Part shown: one piece after another, positions 60,232 to 64,000 of the stretch
How positions within the stretch are numbered: the first letter of the stretch is position 1
How the letters are laid out: each line of letters begins with the position of its first letter
NCBI GenBank assembly: GCA_963841045.1
Contig: CAWJBD010000001.1
Coordinates: 62,001-126,000 of the forward strand
Reading direction: 5' to 3'
Length of the DNA stretch: 64,000 nt
From: Aalborgiella sp963841045
GTDB lineage: Bacteria > Pseudomonadota > Gammaproteobacteria > Burkholderiales > Burkholderiaceae_C
The notes under the pieces: model-generated
The model's database searches: none
Seen by the model: the letters and a program-made list of their open reading frames with translations, nothing else
Told to the model about the DNA's origin: nothing
Position numbers and translations under genes: made by a program

Positions 60232-61757
60232 TTGAACATCAAATTTGATAACAGTTATGTCCGCGATCTTCAGGGCATGTATGCAGATTGGAACATGACC
60301 GCGGCGCCACAACCAAGCTTGGTTTGGTTGAATGAATCTTTGGCTGAATCTCTAGGTCTTGACCTTGCTGATTTGCATTCGATTGCTGGCCTCGCCATGC
60401 TGTCCGCCAGCCATGCGCCTGCTGGCGCACAACCCATTGCGCAAGCCTATGCGGGGCATCAATTCGGTCACTTTTCACCGCAATTGGGTGATGGGCGCGC
60501 ACTCTTGTTGGGAGAAGTGATTGATACGCATGGCCAGCGTCAAGACATTGCTTTCAAAGGCTCAGGTCGTACACCGTTTTCACGCGGGGGTGATGGCAAA
60601 GCTACTTTGAGTTCGGTACTGCGTGAAGTATTGGTTAGCGAATGCATGCATGCATTGGGTGTGCCCAGCACACGCGCGTTGGCAGCAGTGGCAACAGGTG
60701 AAAACATTCGGCGTGAAGGCATGCAGCCCGCAGGCGTGTTGACACGCATAGCCGCCAGCCATTTGCGCGTGGGCACGTTTGAATTTTTTGCCGCGCGGGG
60801 TGATAACGATGCATTGCGCCGTTTGGTTGATTACGCCATCGCGCGCCATTACCCTATTCAAGACGCGCAAACCACGCCTGTAGCAAACAAAGCCCTCTAT
60901 CTGTTAGAGCAAGTCATCAACAAACAAGCCAAGCTCATTGCGCAATGGATGGGTTATGGTTTCATTCACGGTGTGATGAACACCGACAACATGAGCATCA
61001 GCGGCGAAACCATCGACTTCGGCCCATGCGCCTTCATGGAAGCCTACAACCCGCAAACCGTGTTCAGCTCCATCGACGCCCAAGGGCGCTATGCATACGC
61101 GAATCAACCCGCCATTGCCAAATGGAACCTCAGTCGATTGGCTTCGGCCTTGTTACCTCTCATCCATGAAGATGATGACCAAGCTTCCACACTGGCCTTG
61201 GCCGCGTTAAACGAATTTGATGCACGCTATGCCAATGACAGTTTGGCTGTTTGGCGTTCCAAACTAGGTTTGCAAACGACAGTTGTCGCAGACCAACATG
61301 CCAATGAAGACCATCAGCTCGCGCTTGATTTTTTACAACTGCTGCAAGATCAAAGTATTGACTTCACACAAGGCTGGCGAAGTTTGGTCGATGTTTTAGA
61401 AGCTGATATTGAATCTGAGACTACACAAACCAAATCAACCGTTTCGCAACTTTGTTTTCAAATACCGAATGCGGCAACAACTGGTTCGCCCGTTGGCAGC
61501 AACGTTTGCAACAACAAACAACGGTTCGCCATAAACAGCTTGCCAGCATGCAACGCGCCAATCCGATTTACATTGCCCGCAACCATTTGGTTGAAGAGGC
61601 ACTCTACAATGCCACCACGCACAACGATTGGACAGCGTTCAAGCAATTGCTGGCAGCTATTCAACAGCCATCTGAAATTGGTGAACACGACATCAAACTG
61701 GCCAGTCCAGCACCTTTAGAGGTCACCGCTTGCTACAAAACGTTTTGCGGGACTTGA
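60232..61757 (+). pseudogene. selO: Protein adenylyltransferase SelO, C-terminal frameshift
   Basis: SelO is a pseudokinase that AMPylates proteins in redox control. From the TTG start at 60,232 (AAAGGT upstream): FDNSYVRDLQGMYADWN, then AGHQFGHFSPQLGDGRALLL and GEVI, KGSGRTPFSRGGDGKATLSS, then YGFIHGVMNTDNMSISGETI with DFGPCAFMEAY. All are conserved nucleotide-binding and metal-binding blocks. Near 61,400-61,450 the frame shifts; the other frame continues FSNTECGNNWFARWQQRLQQ, NPIYIARNHLVEEALYNATT and ends with the canonical TFCGT at 61,757. The Cys before the terminal Gly-Thr occupies the position where eukaryotic SelO has selenocysteine. Restored length of about 508 residues is normal. Confidence 0.9.
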
Positions 61758-63200
61758 TCATGTCGCCGGAAGTTGGAGTGTTGCGCTAACCCCGCCTGTA
61801 TCAAGCCTTTTCAAGATTAACTGCCCACCATAAAGACTGGCTAATTCTTGGGTAATTGCCAGCCCCAATCCAGTGCCTGGCACAGACTCGTCCAACCGGA
61901 CACCTCTTCGCATGACAGCTGATACTTGCTTATCGTCGATGCCCAATCCATCGTCCATGATGGTCACTTGGAATTCAGGCGGTTGAATATTCGGAATCAG
62001 ATCAACTGTCACCTTGATGCGGGATTGCGCCCATTTGCAGGCGTTGTCTAAGAGGTTTCCCAGCATTTCTTGCAGATCCATCTCCTCACCTGCAAAGTAC
62101 AGAGGTAAATCTGGTATTTTTGTCTCTATCGAAATTTCTCGAGTCGCATGGACACGCTCCATGACGCGAACCAGACCCGCCAATACAATGGCCACATCGG
62201 TTCTTTGTCCTGGAAGCCGTTGCGTCGCTGACACACGAGCCCGCGCCAAATGCCAGTCGATATGGCGACGCGCCGAAATCACTTGTTCTTGCACCTGCCG
62301 TGCCAGTTCACTGGTATTTTTTTTCAGCTCTAGGGAAGCCGCTTGATCAAGTACCGACAATGGCGTTTTGAGTGCATGAGCCAAGTTACCCGCCTGAGTG
62401 CGCGCACGCTCAAGCACTTGATGATTCTGCTCTAACACGCGATTGAAGTCGTCAACAAGTGGCTGCACTTCTGTGGGAAATACACCAAGTAGACGCGTTG
62501 AATTCGCATGCTGCACTTGCTTCAAACTATGCTGCAGTTGACGCAGTGGTTTAAGGCCCACAGCGACTTGCGCCCAAGCAGCCAACACTAAGAGAAAGAA
62601 CAAGACGGCTAAAGAAACCACCAATACATTCGTAAAACGTTGCACTGCATCGCGCGTATCCTTTAAATCCCCAGCAACAATCAATCTCCATCTAGCTGTG
62701 GACTGTTCTGCCGTGCGAACAGTGCGCTCCAAGAGCAAAAGCGTGCTGTCTTGAGGTCCTTGAATTTCGTGTACATGCAAGGCGCCATCGGTTAATGAAT
62801 CGGTATTCAATTGCAAATTACTGTCCCACAGCGAACGAGATCGCAGCACGCCCGTTCGCGATAGGCCATCCAAGGAGATTTCATCAATTTGCCAATAAAG
62901 TCCAGAGTAAACGCGTTGCCATCGCGGATCAGAAAGAGTTTGCGAGTCAATTACTGGACGGCCAAATGAATCAAACTCAAGTTTAGCGATGAGCTGATCA
63001 AGCTGTTGTGTAAGACCGGTCTGAAATTGGGTTTGCACATGCTCTTTAAACAAACCTCCTAATACGAAACCAGCCAACACGAGGGCAACCAGCGATGCAG
63101 AAATCGTGCCGACTAAAAGACGAATTTGCAGCGATTGAAATATACGCCACGGGCTATTTTTTGGATCTTCGGTGGTTGGGTGCATGCGTATCACACTCAC
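61758..63200 (-). CDS. PhoQ-like sensor histidine kinase
   Basis: A 480-residue membrane sensor. Transmembrane segments at about 28-50 and 190-212 flank a periplasmic sensing domain of about 140 residues. A HAMP-like linker (VGLKPLRQLQHSLKQVQHAN) leads to the H-box AHALKTPLSVL with phosphoacceptor His275, of the PhoQ type rather than the commoner H-E-L-R type. The N-box NLLDNACKWA and G-boxes DDGLGID and GTGLGLAI complete the kinase. The start overlaps the stop of the response regulator, a sign of coupled translation. The signal is unknown; PhoQ relatives respond to divalent cations or cationic peptides. Confidence 0.92.
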   Translation of the reverse strand: MSVIRMHPTTEDPKNSPWRIFQSLQIRLLVGTISASLVALVLAGFVLGGLFKEHVQTQFQTGLTQQLDQLIAKLEFDSFGRPVIDSQTLSDPRWQRVYSGLYWQIDEISLDGLSRTGVLRSRSLWDSNLQLNTDSLTDGALHVHEIQGPQDSTLLLLERTVRTAEQSTARWRLIVAGDLKDTRDAVQRFTNVLVVSLAVLFFLLVLAAWAQVAVGLKPLRQLQHSLKQVQHANSTRLLGVFPTEVQPLVDDFNRVLEQNHQVLERARTQAGNLAHALKTPLSVLDQAASLELKKNTSELARQVQEQVISARRHIDWHLARARVSATQRLPGQRTDVAIVLAGLVRVMERVHATREISIETKIPDLPLYFAGEEMDLQEMLGNLLDNACKWAQSRIKVTVDLIPNIQPPEFQVTIMDDGLGIDDKQVSAVMRRGVRLDESVPGTGLGLAITQELASLYGGQLILKRLDTGGVSATLQLPAT

Positions 63201-63856
63201 ACTGGACCGAGACGATAGCCCTGCCCACGAACTGTTTCAATCAAATCAGCAGGCAGCTTTTTCCTTAATCGCCCAATGAAAACCTCAACGGTATTCGAGT
63301 CACGATCATAGTCCTGTGCATAAATATGCTCAATGATTTCTGTTCTCGAGACCACGCTTCCTATTCGATGCATTAAGTATTCCAGCACCTTGTATTCATG
63401 GCTGGTCAGCACCACTGACTGACCGTCAAGCGTGACGCGGCTGGTTCTCGTATCAAGTGTGAGCGAACCGCATTGCAACACCGCAGAAGCCAGTCCGCTT
63501 GATCGCCGAATCAATGCACGCAAACGAGCCAATAATTCTTCAGTGTGAAATGGCTTTGTGAGGTAATCGTCAGCCCCAGCGTCAATGCCCGCAACTTTTT
63601 CATTCCAGTTATCGCGGGCAGTCAAAATCAACACGGGCATCATTCGCCCACTGCTACGCCATCGTTTCAAAACGGTGAGACCATCTAAGACTGGCAAGCC
63701 CAAATCGAGAACGACGGCATCAAATGGTTCCGTATCACCTAAAAAATGTGCATCTAAACCGTTGTCAATTTCGTCCACAGCATAGCCTGCATGTTTCAGG
63801 CTGTCACTCAGCTGGGCACGCAAACTCGGTTCATCTTCTACCAGCAGAACTCTCAT
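63197..63856 (-). CDS. OmpR/PhoP-family response regulator
   Basis: A 219-residue response regulator. The receiver has acidic Glu7/Asp8 (VEDEP), phosphoacceptor Asp51 (VVLDLGLP) and conserved Lys100 (YLTKPF). The C-terminal winged helix (LTSHEYKVLEYLMHRIGSVV, NTVEVFIGRLRKKL and GQGYRLG) is of OmpR type. It precedes its kinase in one operon and follows a PepSY-domain gene on the same strand, an order common for PhoPQ/TctDE-like systems in Betaproteobacteria. Confidence 0.94.
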   Translation of the reverse strand: MRVLLVEDEPSLRAQLSDSLKHAGYAVDEIDNGLDAHFLGDTEPFDAVVLDLGLPVLDGLTVLKRWRSSGRMMPVLILTARDNWNEKVAGIDAGADDYLTKPFHTEELLARLRALIRRSSGLASAVLQCGSLTLDTRTSRVTLDGQSVVLTSHEYKVLEYLMHRIGSVVSRTEIIEHIYAQDYDRDSNTVEVFIGRLRKKLPADLIETVRGQGYRLGPV

Positions 63857-63870
63857 ATTAATAAAACATA

Positions 63871-64000
63871 TTAACGGGAACTCTCAATCTTACGCCGTTC
63901 AGGTACGTCGCGATTCTTGCGGTCGATTAATTCAGCAGTTTTCGCGTCCAACCTTAATTTGATCAACTGGCCATCCGCACGCAACAACTTCACTTTGTAT
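63871..64000 (-). CDS. PepSY-domain-like protein, C-terminal part (5' end beyond window)
   Basis: The last 42 codons of a minus-strand gene end at TAA 63,871-63,873. They read VKLLRADGQLIKLRLDAKTA, then ELIDRKNRDVPERRKIESSR, matching the end of small periplasmic PepSY proteins (strand, Lys/Arg-rich tail). It lies 15 bp upstream of the response regulator gene, so the three probably form an operon. A PepSY partner may act as a periplasmic inhibitor or signal component; the start and signal peptide are outside the window. Confidence 0.7.
   Translation of the reverse strand, partial: YKVKLLRADGQLIKLRLDAKTAELIDRKNRDVPERRKIESSR

Noticed and set aside
61740..61757. Selenocysteine in SelO
   Set aside because: The codon before the terminal Gly-Thr is TGC (Cys), not TGA, and most bacterial SelO proteins use Cys here.

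Overview
The window looks like a chromosomal segment of a betaproteobacterium of the order Burkholderiales, most likely Comamonadaceae or a close relative. The reasons are the gene orders ppc // hemC-hemD-hemX-hemY, dapC-dapD-pilU-dapE-prmB, surE-pcm-nlpD and recX-recA, together with dispersed repeats resembling ones I recall from Comamonadaceae genomes. Base composition is moderate (about half GC by eye). I see no tRNA, rRNA, CRISPR array, IS element or prophage. No gap without a gene exceeds 300 bases.

Layout. 1-12.7 kb (minus): one giant repetitive surface protein that runs off the left edge. It has a signal peptide, a GEVED-type region, DUF11-like domains and about 25 tandem domains of about 110 residues, and one frameshift separates the signal-peptide part from the body. 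13-20 kb (plus): Bcr/CflA efflux, miaA, a cupredoxin-like protein, map and glnD. 19.7-27.2 kb (minus): def, ligA, zipA-like and smc. 27.4-33 kb (plus): the lysine/peptidoglycan genes dapC, dapD and dapE with pilU and prmB. 33-40 kb (minus): hemC-hemD-hemX-hemY-comEC. 40-45 kb (plus): ppc, an HI0933-family flavoprotein, rpsU and yqeY. 45.2-47 kb (minus): recX and recA with an SOS box. 47-52 kb (plus): a MarR regulator, surE-pcm-nlpD and the CoA-transferase pair scoA-scoB. 52-64 kb: acs, dgkA, a DadA-like oxidase, a Pat-like acetyltransferase, a small membrane protein, a PaiB-like protein, msrA, selO and a PhoPQ-like two-component pair with a PepSY gene.

Two features stand out. First, three kinds of short intergenic repeat (ten copies of an approximately 60-bp element, two inverted REP pairs and two copies of a GC-rich hairpin) lie not only between genes but inside conserved housekeeping genes: miaA, glnD, prmB, comEC, hemD and the HI0933 gene. 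Several are read through in frame as peptide insertions. In prmB, hemD and comEC the same element is translated in the same frame, which recalls the Rickettsia palindromic elements. Second, at least eleven conserved genes carry single-base indels, and hemD and hemX carry an in-frame stop. ppc alone has about six indels. Most are non-homopolymer single-base insertions that can be undone by removing one base, so residual long-read assembly error is the simplest explanation; true gene decay cannot be excluded from sequence alone.

Functionally the window is mostly core metabolism: lysine/murein precursors, heme, anaplerosis, acetate and acetoacetate activation with a likely acetylation control of Acs, DNA repair and replication, and protein repair (MsrA, Pcm). 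The giant adhesin is the main accessory feature.
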